Source of the DNA: Eustoma russellianum
Lineage: Eukaryota > Streptophyta > Magnoliopsida > Gentianales > Gentianaceae
Length of the DNA: 64,000 nucleotides
NCBI GenBank assembly: GCA_036186865.1
Contig: AP025056.1
Span: forward strand, 30,983,496-31,047,495
Direction: 5' to 3'
Part shown: positions 10,256 to 21,046 of the stretch, piece after piece
Numbering within the stretch: position 1 is the first letter of the stretch
How the letters are laid out: each line of letters begins with the position of its first letter
Translations under genes and position numbers: made by a program
The notes under the pieces: model-generated
What the model was told of the DNA's origin: nothing
What the model saw: only the letters and a program-made list of their open reading frames with translations
Databases searched by the model: none

Positions 10256-12394
10256 ATGTCTAAGTCACACATGAAAATAGAATTAGAAGGCATGTCCACA
10301 CAAAGACCACCTCTTTTTGATGGAGAAAACTTTAGTCATTGGAAACTTAGGATGAAATTGTTCTTAATGGCTATTGATATAGACTTGTGGTCTATCATTG
10401 AAGATGGACCTTATGTGCCTACTAAGCATGTTATAATTGATGGCTTATCACAAGAAGTTGAGAAATATAGAAAAGATTGGAGTGATGAAGATAAAAAGAA
10501 AATGAGTCTTAATGCTAAAGCAATGCAATTATTATTGAATGGTTTAAGTAGGAGTGAATCTGCCTATGTCTCTTCATGTTTAAGTGCAAAGGATATGTGG
10601 AAATGTCTTGAAATGAAGCATGAAGGAACTAATCAAGTAAAGGAATCAAAGATTAACATGTTAATGACTACACTTGAAACATTTCATTTACTGCCTAATG
10701 AATCAATTGTTGATATGGATTTAAGGCTTACAAACTTATACAACTCACTTGAATCCCTTGGTAAAACGTTTTTGATGAAAGAAAAAGTGCAAAAAGTTTT
10801 GAGAAGTTTGCCAACTGAATGGGATGCCAAAGTTAGTGCCATTGAAGAAAGCAAAGATCTTTCTCAAATAAAACTTGATGAATTGATAGGCTCTTTAAAA
10901 GTTTATGAAAACAAGTTGAATATAAGAAAGGCTGAAACTAGTAACAAGTCTAAATCACTTGCATTTGTAACAAATAAACCCGAATCATCTAATCAAGCCG
11001 AGTATGAAAGTGATGATGAAAGTGATGAAGAAGACATAATGTTGTTAGCTAGGCGTTTAAGGAAGTTTTTCAAGAAAAGACCAACTAAAAGACAAGCAAA
11101 ATCAGCTACCCCTATCAATGTGAAATCTAACAAACAAGATGGTAAATGGTATGATAAAGAACTTAAGTGTTATGAATGTGGCAAACAAGGACACATATCA
11201 TATGATTGTCCAAACAAGGACAAAAACCGTGACATGGATGAAAAGACAAGGACACAAACTAGAGTAGAACCTAAGCAAAGGAGGAAGAAAGCTCTTAAGG
11301 CAAGCACTTGGGATGACACATCTTCATCCGAATCCGAGGAGGAACCTGAAGTTGCACAAACATGTTTGGCTTCAAAGTCTACAAATGAGGTAACATTCGA
11401 TTCTGACTCTGAATGTGATTTTACTCAAGATGAATTGTTGGATGAATTAGAAAAGTTGCATGATAGATATAAGAAGCTATCCAAGGAGAAGAAAAGAATA
11501 GTTGAGGAGAAGAACAAGTTGGAGACGTCTAACTTGAATCTAACTTCTCAACTAGAAGTTCTTCAACTTGAATCATCTAACACTATTAGTTCAATGCAAA
11601 ATCAGATTAAGGAACTTAAGAACAAACATGAAAATGTGCAATGTGTGCAATGTGTTGATTACAACGTTTTAAAGTCTAAATTACATGAAATACAAACTGA
11701 ATTTGAATCATTAAAAGCATGCAACCTAGACTTGAACAAATCTTTAGAACAATTTAAGGATGGTTCCAACATGTTAGACACTCTTATTGCATCTCAAAAG
11801 CATGGAAATGACAAACAAGGTCTTGGATATGTTAAAGAAGCTGAATACACACCTAAGGAAACAACATTTGTATCATCTTCAACCAACATGAAATATAGGC
11901 CAAATGCATTTAGAAATGAACCTATTCTGCCCACACCACCTTCATCACAAAGATTGCAAAATGCATCAACATATAGGAAGGCAAATACACCTAGAAACCA
12001 TGCTTACATGTATACAAGAATGCCTAAACAAAGTAGTATGAAATCTGCTCAAGTTATGCCTTATATGCAACAACATGCTTATGTGAAGAACATGACATAC
12101 TCTCGGCCTAAATCAGTTTACAACACACGGCCTAGACACACACAACATCTTGCGTATACACGGCCTAAATTCAATGCTTATACACGGCCAAGATATAACT
12201 CATATACATGGCAACATTCAAATGCATATAGAACTTACAATGCTTATTCAACTAGACATAAATGTGCAGCCCCTTTTCCATCATATTCAATGTATCAAAA
12301 TCCACTATTTGTTCATTATATGCAACATGATTTTAACATTTCAAAACCAAGAAAGGTTGTTCAAGTTTGGGTACCTAAAGGTACACTAACATGA
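10256..12394 (+). CDS. gag: Copia gag polyprotein (capsid/nucleocapsid) of C-1
   Basis: 712 codons from an ATG about 170 bp after the primer site. Residues ~20-40 (ENFSHWKLRMKLFLMAID) are the usual start of copia gag, followed by a UBN2-type capsid region to ~230. A zinc knuckle CX2CX4HX4C lies at C305, C308, H313 and C318. A long coiled coil spans ~392-465. The C terminus (~605-690) is basic, with repeated AYTRP/TRPR units. A gag of this length with a coiled coil is typical of Sireviruses. The product forms the cytoplasmic particle that packages the RNA. The frame ends with TGA, and pol lies in a different frame beyond it. The C-2 copy is 714 codons. Confidence 0.95.
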   Translation: MSKSHMKIELEGMSTQRPPLFDGENFSHWKLRMKLFLMAIDIDLWSIIEDGPYVPTKHVIIDGLSQEVEKYRKDWSDEDKKKMSLNAKAMQLLLNGLSRSESAYVSSCLSAKDMWKCLEMKHEGTNQVKESKINMLMTTLETFHLLPNESIVDMDLRLTNLYNSLESLGKTFLMKEKVQKVLRSLPTEWDAKVSAIEESKDLSQIKLDELIGSLKVYENKLNIRKAETSNKSKSLAFVTNKPESSNQAEYESDDESDEEDIMLLARRLRKFFKKRPTKRQAKSATPINVKSNKQDGKWYDKELKCYECGKQGHISYDCPNKDKNRDMDEKTRTQTRVEPKQRRKKALKASTWDDTSSSESEEEPEVAQTCLASKSTNEVTFDSDSECDFTQDELLDELEKLHDRYKKLSKEKKRIVEEKNKLETSNLNLTSQLEVLQLESSNTISSMQNQIKELKNKHENVQCVQCVDYNVLKSKLHEIQTEFESLKACNLDLNKSLEQFKDGSNMLDTLIASQKHGNDKQGLGYVKEAEYTPKETTFVSSSTNMKYRPNAFRNEPILPTPPSSQRLQNASTYRKANTPRNHAYMYTRMPKQSSMKSAQVMPYMQQHAYVKNMTYSRPKSVYNTRPRHTQHLAYTRPKFNAYTRPRYNSYTWQHSNAYRTYNAYSTRHKCAAPFPSYSMYQNPLFVHYMQHDFNISKPRKVVQVWVPKGTLT

Positions 12395-12462
12395 ACTTAA
12401 CTTGTCTAACCTTGAAAGGACCCAAAATCAAAGGGTACCTAAGTTGTTATTTACATTTGTAG
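12371..12462 (+). other. Candidate intron linking gag and pol of C-1
   Basis: The gag TGA (12392-12394) and an in-frame TAG (12460-12462) separate gag from pol, and the two frames differ. The segment from GTACCT (12371) to TTTGTAG (12462) has GT...AG ends. Its removal joins gag to pol in frame: both sides fall on codon boundaries. The segment is identical in C-2 (41920-41829). Splicing is my inference; frameshifting or internal initiation are alternatives. Confidence 0.35.
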
Positions 12463-15400
12463 GTACATAACATCAAAGAAAGACAAGTTGCTGGTTATAA
12501 CAACAAAGAAGATAAAAAGAACAAAACCAATTGGATAGTTGATAGTGGTTGCTCAAGACATATGACGGGCAACAAAAATTTGTTTAGCACACTTAAGAAC
12601 GTTGCAAAAGGTGGCAAAGTTACCTTTGGAGACAACAACCAAGGCCAAATAATTGGCAAAGGCAAGGTTGGTGATCCAAACAAGTTTGAGATCAAAAACG
12701 TCCTACTTGTAAGTAACTTAACCTTTGAGCTTTTAAGTGTTTCTCAACTATGTGACAACAACTTGAATGTTCTCTTCTCCTCCACTTCTTGTAAGATAAT
12801 GGATAAAAACAATCAAGTTGTGTTAAAAGGAAAACGTGAAGGAAACATATATGTGCTTAACATGGATGATATGCTAAGTAGTAACACAAAATGTCTTGTT
12901 TCACATGAATCTGATCCCAATCTTTGGCATAGACGTTTAGGACACATTGGTATATCAACCTTAGAAAAACTACACGCTAAAAGTCTTGTTAAAGGATTGC
13001 CTAAACTTAACTTGAATGATTTTCAACTATGTGAATCTTGTATCAAAGGCAAACATGTTAGAGAATCCCTTAAGCCTAAAACCGAGGTCACAACATCAAG
13101 AATACTAGAACTCTTGCATATAGACTTATTTGGTCCATGTAGAACAAGAAGCTTAGGTGGAAGTTATTATGTATGTGTAATAGTTGATGATTTCTCAAGA
13201 TATACTTGGACATTGTTTCTTGCTTCAAAAGATGAAAGTGCATCATCTATAGCTAATCAAATTAGACAACTTGAAAATGAACATGAATCACATGTTATTA
13301 AGATAAGGAGTGATAGAGGTGGTGAGTTTAAAAATAGTGAATTAATCAAATTCTGTAATGAAAAGGGTATAAAACATGAATTCTCCCCACCAAGAACTCC
13401 TCAACTTAATGGTGTAGTTGAAAGAAAGAATAGGACTATTCAAGAAGTAGCAAGAACAATGATGGTAGAAAACAAAGTACCTAAATTCTTATGGGCTGAA
13501 GCAGTAAACACTTCAAGTTATATGATCAACAGACTATCAATAAGAAAGAAATTGAACAAAACACCATTTGAAATCTTAAATGGACGACTTCCAAAGGTAA
13601 ACTATCTAAAAGTCTTTGGTTGTAAATGCTTTGTATTGAACACAAAAGATAACTTAGATAAGTTTGATCCTAAGTCTGATGAACATATATTTGTGGGATA
13701 TTCAATGAACTCTAAAGCATATAGATGTTATAATGCACAAACAAGAAAGATAGTTGAATCTATACATGTGAAGTTCAATGAAAATGCATATCTCCAAACA
13801 AGTAATCAACATGAAATCTATGTACCAAATGATCAAATACTTCATGATGAAGATGAACTTATCCTACCACCTACAAATGAACAAATTGAAACACCAAATC
13901 AAACTCTTGAAATGCATGAAGTTCAAACTCCCCCTACACAAGAACGTAATGAAGAAAATGTGCCTAACCAACCTATTGAACATCATGAACCTATTGAAGA
14001 TGCACAACCAAGTAATTGGTGGCAAATAAGAGATAAACAAAAGCATCCTCAAGAACTTATCATAGGAGATGTAAATCAAGGGGTTAGAACACGTAGGCAA
14101 ATAGATCCTAATGAATATGATCAATGGCATGCACTTATATCCCAAATTGAACCTAAGAATGTGAATGATGCCTTAAACGATGCATATTGGATAGATGCAA
14201 TGCATGAAGAGTTAAACCAATTTGAAAGAAACAATGTGTGGGATTTAGTACCTAAACCCGAGGATAAATCAATCATTGGAACTAAATGGGTGTTTAGGAA
14301 CAAAATGAATGAACAAGGGGTTGTAGTAAGAAATAAAGCAAGACTTGTAGCTCAAGGATATAATCAAGAAGAGGGTATTGATTACGATGAAACATTTGCC
14401 CCCGTAGCAAGATTAGAATCCATACGCCTCTTATTAGCTTTTGCATGTTATAATAACATCAAATTATTCCAAATGGATGTTAAGAGTGCATTCTTAAATG
14501 GCTATATCCAAGAAGAAGTTTTTGTTAAACAACCACCAGGCTTTGAAGATCCAAAGAACCCTAATCATGTATATAAACTTAAGAAAGCCTTATATGGTTT
14601 GAAACAAGCCCCCCGTTCATGGTATGAAAGATTTGCCAACTTTTTACTAAGTAACAACTTTCAAAGAGGAACCATAGATAGTACCTTATTCTTGAAAAAG
14701 AAAGACAAAGATTTGCTTGTAATACAAATATATGTAGATGACATAATCTTTGGTTCAACTAATCCTAACTTAGTAAAAGACTTTGAAGATTGTATGAAGT
14801 CTGAGTTTGAAATGTCTATGGTTGGTGAATTAAACTATTTCTTAGGCTTGCAAATAAAACAAACATCAAGTGGTATACATATCAATCAAGCCAAATACAT
14901 AAGAGATATGATAAAGAAATTCAACTTTGAAAACTTGAAACCATCTCCAACACCAATGTGTACTTCAACAAAATTAGACAAAGATGAAAATGGTGTTGCA
15001 TTTGATGAAAAACTATATAGGTCTATGATTGGTTCATTGCTATATCTAACTGCTAGTAGACCTGATATTATGTTTGCAGTATGTATGTGTGCAAGATTTC
15101 AAAGTATGCCTAAGTTGTCACACTTTAAAGCTGTAAAAAGAATATTTAGATATCTTCAACATACACCAACATTAGGCTTATGGTATGATAGACAATCTAG
15201 TCTAAGTCTACATGCATATTCAGATGCAGATTACGGTGGATGTAGAGTAGATAGGAAGAGCACTAGTGGAACATGTCAATTCCTAGGAAACTCACTAATA
15301 TCTTGGTTTTCAAAGAAACAATCTAGTGTTGCACTTTCTACTACTGACGCAGAATATATGGCTTTAAGTATATGTTGTACTCAACTATTATGGATTAAAC

Positions 15401-15675
15401 AACAACTTTCAGACTTTGAAATACAAGTAAATAATATCCCCATCTATTGTGATAGTACAAGTGCTATAAATTTGTCTAAAAACCCTGTACTACACTCTAA
15501 GGCAAAGCATATAGAAGTACGTTATCATTTTCTCCGTGATCATGTTAATCTTGGACATATACACATTGAACATGTTAGAACTGATCAACAAGTAGCTGAC
15601 ATATTCACTAAACCCCTTAATCAAGCTATCTTTGAGAATTTACGTGCAAGACTTGGCTTAATTGCTTACAACTGA
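12463..15675 (+). CDS. pol: Copia pol polyprotein (protease-integrase-RT-RNase H) of C-1
   Basis: The frame is open from 12463, directly after TAG. The first ATG (12562) falls inside the protease motif DSGCSRHMTG, so it cannot be the start of a working product. In 1070 residues counted from 12463: protease D27; integrase zinc region (LWHRRLGH ~154, CESCIKGK); integrase core with HIDLFGP (~219), RSDRGGEF (~283) and VERKNR (~320); RT from KWVF (~607) with YVDD at 757-760; RNase H with YSDADYGG (~919) and YCDST. The RNase H motif reads TDAEY where C-2 reads TEAEY: residue 962 is D in place of the expected catalytic E. Otherwise intact. Reverse transcription and integration are the family's known roles. 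Confidence 0.95.
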   Translation, partial: VHNIKERQVAGYNNKEDKKNKTNWIVDSGCSRHMTGNKNLFSTLKNVAKGGKVTFGDNNQGQIIGKGKVGDPNKFEIKNVLLVSNLTFELLSVSQLCDNNLNVLFSSTSCKIMDKNNQVVLKGKREGNIYVLNMDDMLSSNTKCLVSHESDPNLWHRRLGHIGISTLEKLHAKSLVKGLPKLNLNDFQLCESCIKGKHVRESLKPKTEVTTSRILELLHIDLFGPCRTRSLGGSYYVCVIVDDFSRYTWTLFLASKDESASSIANQIRQLENEHESHVIKIRSDRGGEFKNSELIKFCNEKGIKHEFSPPRTPQLNGVVERKNRTIQEVARTMMVENKVPKFLWAEAVNTSSYMINRLSIRKKLNKTPFEILNGRLPKVNYLKVFGCKCFVLNTKDNLDKFDPKSDEHIFVGYSMNSKAYRCYNAQTRKIVESIHVKFNENAYLQTSNQHEIYVPNDQILHDEDELILPPTNEQIETPNQTLEMHEVQTPPTQERNEENVPNQPIEHHEPIEDAQPSNWWQIRDKQKHPQELIIGDVNQGVRTRRQIDPNEYDQWHALISQIEPKNVNDALNDAYWIDAMHEELNQFERNNVWDLVPKPEDKSIIGTKWVFRNKMNEQGVVVRNKARLVAQGYNQEEGIDYDETFAPVARLESIRLLLAFACYNNIKLFQMDVKSAFLNGYIQEEVFVKQPPGFEDPKNPNHVYKLKKALYGLKQAPRSWYERFANFLLSNNFQRGTIDSTLFLKKKDKDLLVIQIYVDDIIFGSTNPNLVKDFEDCMKSEFEMSMVGELNYFLGLQIKQTSSGIHINQAKYIRDMIKKFNFENLKPSPTPMCTSTKLDKDENGVAFDEKLYRSMIGSLLYLTASRPDIMFAVCMCARFQSMPKLSHFKAVKRIFRYLQHTPTLGLWYDRQSSLSLHAYSDADYGGCRVDRKSTSGTCQFLGNSLISWFSKKQSSVALSTTDAEYMALSICCTQLLWIKQQLSDFEIQVNNIPIYCDSTSAINLSKNPVLHSKAKHIEVRYHFLRDHVNLGHIHIEHVRTDQQVADIFTKPLNQAIFENLRARLGLIAYN

Positions 15676-15740
15676 CAATACTGTCTAGATCATTCTGGGT
15701 ATTGCTAACTCGGTTCAGTCTTTTGCATAATTTACAAAAT

Positions 15741-15857
15741 TAAGGGGGAGAGAGAAAAAAACATATATGTATATCATATGTATATCATGTTAAGGGGGAG
15801 ATAACACATTAAGGGGGAGATTAGGTCAAGGGGGAGATAACACATTAAGGGGGAGAT
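15741..15857 (+). repeat. Repeated polypurine motifs downstream of C-1 pol
   Basis: AAGGGGGAG occurs five times (near 15742, 15792, 15811, 15828, 15846) in short repeats such as ATAACACATTAAGGGGGAG. Multiple purine tracts before the true one are known in Sireviruses. Confidence 0.8.
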
Positions 15858-15982
15858 TAGGGCACGTTATGAGCTTACAAAACGTTATAATGCATGACTT
15901 AAGGAAAGAAATAGTTAAACTTGTCACACACTTGATTTAGATGCTTAATATACACATATGTGGGGTAATTTTGCAAATCATC

Positions 15983-15994
15983 AAAAGGGGAAGA
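15983..15994 (+). other. Polypurine tract of C-1
   Basis: AAAAGGGGAAGA directly before the 3' LTR start at 15996. Confidence 0.85.
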
Positions 15995-15995
15995 T

Positions 15996-18698
15996 TGTTG
16001 TGATATATCATGTTTGAATGATTGCAAAATGCATATGTGAGCATGTAGATTGTTGTGATATATTGCAAAATGCATATGTGAGCATGTATGTGTGTATAAC
16101 GTTTAAAGTATATGTGTGCATGAGATTGAATTTATGAGCTAGAATTTATGAGCTAAATGTGAAATTGATTGAATGAATCAAGATTGAACAAGTTTGATTA
16201 AGATCATGAGATTGAACTTGGCCAATTCAATCACATGTCTAAATCAAGATATGTTCAAACTGATCTTAGATGATATATATGCCAATACATGTTAATTATA
16301 TGATCTAACCAAGCCTTGAAGTCACATGACTTACAATATAAGGCAAATTGCTCGGTTTAGTATCCTATTGCAGGTTTTGGTTCATATCTTGAGCAAATGA
16401 ACTCCAAATTGAGTCATTCAAAAGCCCACATGATCCTTATTCAATTTAGAATCTAATTGGCTGAGGAAAAGCATGCTTGACACGGATAAAAACTGACTTG
16501 ACACGGTGGTGAAGCTTATTGATCTTTATAAGGGTTATTTTGGTAATTTCACCATTTGGACTTCTCATTCTTATTTGGTCTTCTTCCAACGGATTTATAT
16601 GATCATATGACACATTTATAAGTCATGTCACATCATGGCAAAAATGAATCTGGAGCAGCACCATGTCTAGGTTCATCCTAGGACAAAATTCCTATTTTTG
16701 TGCTAAGGGGTATTCTGGTCTCTTCACTTGCCAATGGATCTTCTAATGTGTTATATATTGTTTATATGATGTTTATATGTGTTTATGTCACATATAGTAC
16801 ATGTCCTATATTTATGGAAACGGGCAGCATGGGCAGCATGGTATCTCAATTGGAATTCTTGTGTTATGGTTATCACATATATGGTTTTCTTGGAATTCTT
16901 GGCATTCTTCATATGGTATTCTATGCTACATGTTGAAGACATAAATGGCTATATATTATATGTGTGCAAACGAATATTGGCACACAAATCATGTTCAAAT
17001 TTTCAGATTTTGAACAAGTCAAGGCAAGTTGAAATAAATCCTATTTTGGTGCTGATTTCAAATGACTATTCTTGTATATGTTTACAACGGCTATTTTGGT
17101 TCAAATTTGGAGCAAAAATCTCTCAACCAAGAAAGCTATGCAACGGCTATGTGTTCAAAAGTTGAAGACTAATTCAAACTCAAAAGCTTGGCTGATTTCT
17201 ATCTATCTTTGAACTACTCTCCAATGCCTATCTTCTAGGCCATTCCAACGTTCATTTAGTGTTCAAAATGAGGAGATAAAATTGTGCAAAATACACGCCA
17301 ATTCAGCTGCATACATGGCAAGTTATTTACACATGGACATTGCTGATTGGGAGCTGCCTTTTAAACGTTCAAATGAAGTCATTTTCCACCTCATTCCAAC
17401 GTTTATAATGGGATAAGATGAAGGATAAAAGTTCAGTTTGAAGACCAATTCAAAGCAACAAAAGATAAGCTTAAGTTTGAAAGCTAGAAAAGTGCTGAAA
17501 TCTCTCCATTCTTCAACCATTCCAACGTCTACTTTGAGGAGCCTTTAGGCTGTCCTCTTGGCTATAAATAGCTCCAAAGGTGAAGAGTAAAAGTGCACCA
17601 ACGAAAAACAAAAGAAAAGCAAGCAAGACATTCAGCTCTTTGTCTCCATTCTTCTCTTCTACTCTTCTATATTGAAGAACACATTTGCAGCAAGCTTTAT
17701 GATTGTATAGTTCTTCATTTCTTGTCATTTCAACACCTTTTAAACGACATATTGTAAGGGAGAAGCTGGTGTATAAAGCTTACTCCTTAGAGGTGAGCAA
17801 AAGGTGCAAAGGTGCAAAGGTGAAACAAACTAGTTGCTGTTTGTTTTGGTGAAGTCTCTTGAAGAAGTTGGTGAAAAGCTTCTTCCTTTGGCTTTGTAAG
17901 GTGATATTGGTGTTTGGTGTTTAGTGAAATCCAAGAGAAGGTGTCTCTTGGGACTGGAGTAGGTCACATTGACCGAACCAGGATAATTCCTTGTGTTCTT
18001 TACTTATTTCCTGCACTTACTGTTTTCTGCCTGAGAATTACACTAACTTGGCACGCATAATTGAACAAGCAAACAGTCTTAGAATTGCATGAATTTTGGA
18101 TATATTATACTTCAATGTGTTAGCTTTCATTAGCCGCAAGAATCACTAAATTCTAAGGAGTTTAGCATATTCAAATCGTCTTCACAAAATTGTTGCTACA
18201 TTCTGTGAACAATTCTGACCAGTGTGCAAAACTTGTTCAATTTGAATAGGTTATCCTGCGAATCTTGAAGTGAGCCTTATATCAAATTAAACTAGACATC
18301 ATAAGGTTTAATTTGACATAAGATTCATCAAAATAGCACGGGTAGATTTTGAGATATCATTGTTTGAAGTTAAGCTAACATTCTGCCTGAAACTGCCAGA
18401 ATTGCACACTTTACTTATCTTGCTTATTTGAACGTGCAAACTTGCTTGGAATTGACTGAAATTTTTATGACATACTATAAACATTCTAAACTTGATCTCT
18501 GCCAAGTTTGAGAGCTTGCACAGGTGTATAAGTGGTTCAACCAAAACACTCAAAACAGTGAACTGTTTCTGGAAATTCCAGAACCTGAGGCTAAAGAGGC
18601 AAAGGGGTCTTCAAACAATTTTTTGAAGGTAATTGTAGTGTAATTTCCGCTAACCCACTATTCAACCCCCCCTCTAGTGGTGCTATACAGGTCCAACA
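15996..18698 (+). repeat. 3' LTR of C-1
   Basis: 2703 bp, same length as the 5' LTR. Differences seen include C for T near 17343 and AATTCTTGG for AATTTTTGG near 16896. The poly-C run near the end also differs. Confidence 0.96.
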
Positions 18699-19129
18699 AG
18701 GCCCCCTTGGAGATAATTTGAGCTAATTTTTGAAAAGGAACTCCATCTTGGACCACATTTGAATTTGTCATTGTGGAAACAAACATTCTTCTCAAGACAA
18801 CATTCCTTTTGCCTCTTTTTTGGTTGCACACGCCTTTAGCTCTATTTGTGGTCCTCTGTTTGGCTTGTAACTTATCATGTACCTACTTATCTACAAAGCA
18901 CACACAAAGAAGCAAGGATCACAAGAAAACAAGACAAAAATTCAAAATAAAGAATACGCACACACTCGTACATGCTCATAGTGTGGGTTCAATGAAGTGA
19001 ACCCAATGAACCTTATGTTCATCTTGAACATGCTTATAAAAGAAGGTTCCAACTTGATGTCCAAGTTCTCTAGACCTCCTTCTTGTCATAGGACCCACGA
19101 CCTCTTGATGGGATTACCGATCCTCATCA
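18699..19129 (-). repeat. Family A LTR, 5' part, continuation after C-1
   Basis: Continues the LTR cut at 7366. It ends ATCCTCATCA at 19129, the complement of the family A LTR start. The next bases (CTTCT) do not match the left flank (AAATT), so no target duplication is seen, and there is no family A purine tract. Confidence 0.85.
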
Positions 19130-19597
19130 CTTCTTTGATCTTATTGGTTCTTGAAACTCTTGAATCTTCCTTTAAAAGTCTTGTAATAGTTTATTTAAGC
19201 TAGCTTTTGTACGTGAAAACATGTAGTTCATTTTTAAGAAATAGCTATCGAGAAAATTGCACTTGTTGGATTTTAATTCACTTCATAAGGCCTGGGATGG
19301 ATATTATATGAAAGGGTTGAGGCTTGTTCATATAATTTGAAGTCATTTGCTGAAGAGGTTCTTTGTACGTTGGAAACTTTTGTCAAGTTTGAATTCTGTT
19401 TTGCTGCTGAACTGATTAAGCTTTCAAGCATGGGTCCAGCTGAGGGAATTGAGTGAAGAAAGGTCCAATCATCCTTACTCTTTGTGTATTAAGTGGTATC
19501 AGAGCTATAAGGTGTTTCTTCATCTCAAAATCTCCTTTTTTAAGTTACTGATTTAGTGTTTAAGTAATATGTTTTGTGTTATGTTCTTGTTTAATGT
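19130..19597 (+). mobile_element. Remnant of an unassigned LTR retrotransposon 5' end
   Basis: 468 bp unlike families A, B or C. It contains a primer site TGGTATCAGAGC at 19494-19505 on the plus strand, so the DNA before it should be LTR and the DNA after it a leader. It is cut at 19598 by a family A LTR. No coding sequence. Confidence 0.6.
19494..19505 (+). other. Orphan primer binding site (tRNA-iMet)
   Basis: TGGTATCAGAGC in the unassigned remnant. Confidence 0.7.
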
Positions 19598-21027
19598 TGA
19601 TGCATGCAAGACGTGGGCTCCAACAATTTCACCTTCCAAACGTCCTTCACAACACAAGGAAGAAGACTTCCCCTTGCTTCCTTAGTGAGACAAACGTGTG
19701 GTTGAACGAGCAAGAACCAACACTTCAAGGTGGTCGTTGATCAGGCAAACCTCAATGGCCCTCCTGGACGGCACCTTTTAGCAATGGAAACACCTTCAAA
19801 ATGCTCAACTTTGAAGGATCTTAACTTAGGTTTCTAATACAAAACCAAGAAAACAAAGTCTCACAAGAAGTGAAGAAAATATCAGGAATTTTTATTCATC
19901 CAAAAGTTGCTGTTTTACACGCCCCAAGGCCTTATTTACAGCCTAGAAATCGTCCCTCTTCAGCCTTCAAATGACTAGAAACTAATTTAAATAAAGCTAA
20001 CTAACAAATGTTTAAATTTGAAATTTGCTTGAAATTCAAAACTAAAATAATTCTAGCTAAAACTTGAAATGCTTGCAAGATGCTATCTTTCCCATGTTCA
20101 GCCTTGTATGAGGACCAAATGATGTCTTGGAGAAGCTGATTTGATGAGTAGGATGTGCTTGAACTTGAATTCAAAAGTTGGGTGAAGTTTGAATTCAAGT
20201 TGAGTTTGAATTGGAGTGCACTTTGAATTGGTTGTTGGTTTATCCTTTCCACATCCTTCCAGCCGTGTAACTTGAATAATGAAGCGTAGAAAATCTGATT
20301 TGATGATGATTAGATGGCTGGGATTGAATTAAAAAGATGGTTGAGGTTTGAATTCAAATTGAGTTTGAATTTGAATTCAAACTTGGATTCAATTTGAATT
20401 GGGATATATCCTTCTTCTCCTTCAAGATGGCGTGTGGATGGGCTGCAAATTTTGGCTGAAATCTTCTTGAATTTTAAGTCTCAAATTGGTTGAAACTTGA
20501 ATTCAAATCATGGTTGAATTTAAATTCAAGTTTAACTTCAAATTTAAATTCAATTGATCTCCATTTTGTCTTCAATTTTGGCCGGCCCCTTGTTGGTGTT
20601 TGGAGATGATTTTGATTTCAATTTGAACAAGGAATTCCATCTTGGACACATTTGAACTTGTCTTTGTGGAGACAAACATTCTTCTCAAGACAACATTCCT
20701 TTTGTCTCCTATTTTGCAACACACGCCTATAATGCCTCTTGGACCTCCATTTCATTTGGATCTTCCATGTACCTAATTTACCTATAAAGGCAACACATAA
20801 AAACAAGGATCACAAGAAAACTAGACTAAAATCAAAACAAGAAATACTCACACACACGCACACACATACACGTTCATAGTGTAGGTTCAAGGAAGTGAAC
20901 CCAATGAACCTTAGGTTCATCTTGAACATGTTTGTAGAAGAAGGTTCCAACTTGATGAGCAAGTTCTCTAGCCTTCCTTCTTGTCATAGGACCCGTGACC
21001 TCTTGATGGGATCCCTGATCCTCATCA
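19598..21027 (-). repeat. 3' LTR of a minus-strand family A element (probably A-3)
   Basis: 1430 bp, TGATGCATGCAAG ... GATCCTCATCA on the plus strand, the same length as the A-1 5' LTR. It is followed by a C-rich tract and decayed pol in the right orientation, so it is a 3' LTR. Confidence 0.9.
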
Positions 21028-21046
21028 ACCCCCCCCCCCCCTCCTT
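21028..21046 (-). other. Polypurine tract of the family A element
   Basis: The plus strand has a run of 13 C followed by TCCTT, the complement of a purine tract directly before the 3' LTR. Next to it lies the complement of the tail ATTCGAGGACGAAT. Confidence 0.8.

Larger units (their letters stand above)
7367..18698 (+). mobile_element. C-1: complete Sirevirus-like Ty1/copia retrotransposon
   Basis: 11,332 bp: LTRs at 7367-10069 and 15996-18698 (2703 bp each), primer site at 10072, gag at 10256-12394, pol at 12463-15675, purine tracts at 15741-15857 and 15983-15994. Only about five LTR differences are visible, so insertion was recent. The flanks tGGCC (7362-7366) and aGGCC (18699-18703) give an imperfect target duplication. 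Integrase precedes RT, the copia order. Long LTRs, a long coiled-coil gag in its own frame and multiple purine tracts fit the Sirevirus (Maximus/SIRE) lineage; that placement is inference. Confidence 0.96.

Noticed and set aside
13778..14303. ORFs in other frames of C-1 pol
   Set aside because: Shadows of pol caused by AT-rich codon use.
15741..15857. CRISPR-like array
   Set aside because: Units are short purine motifs with irregular spacing in a plant retrotransposon; they are polypurine repeats.
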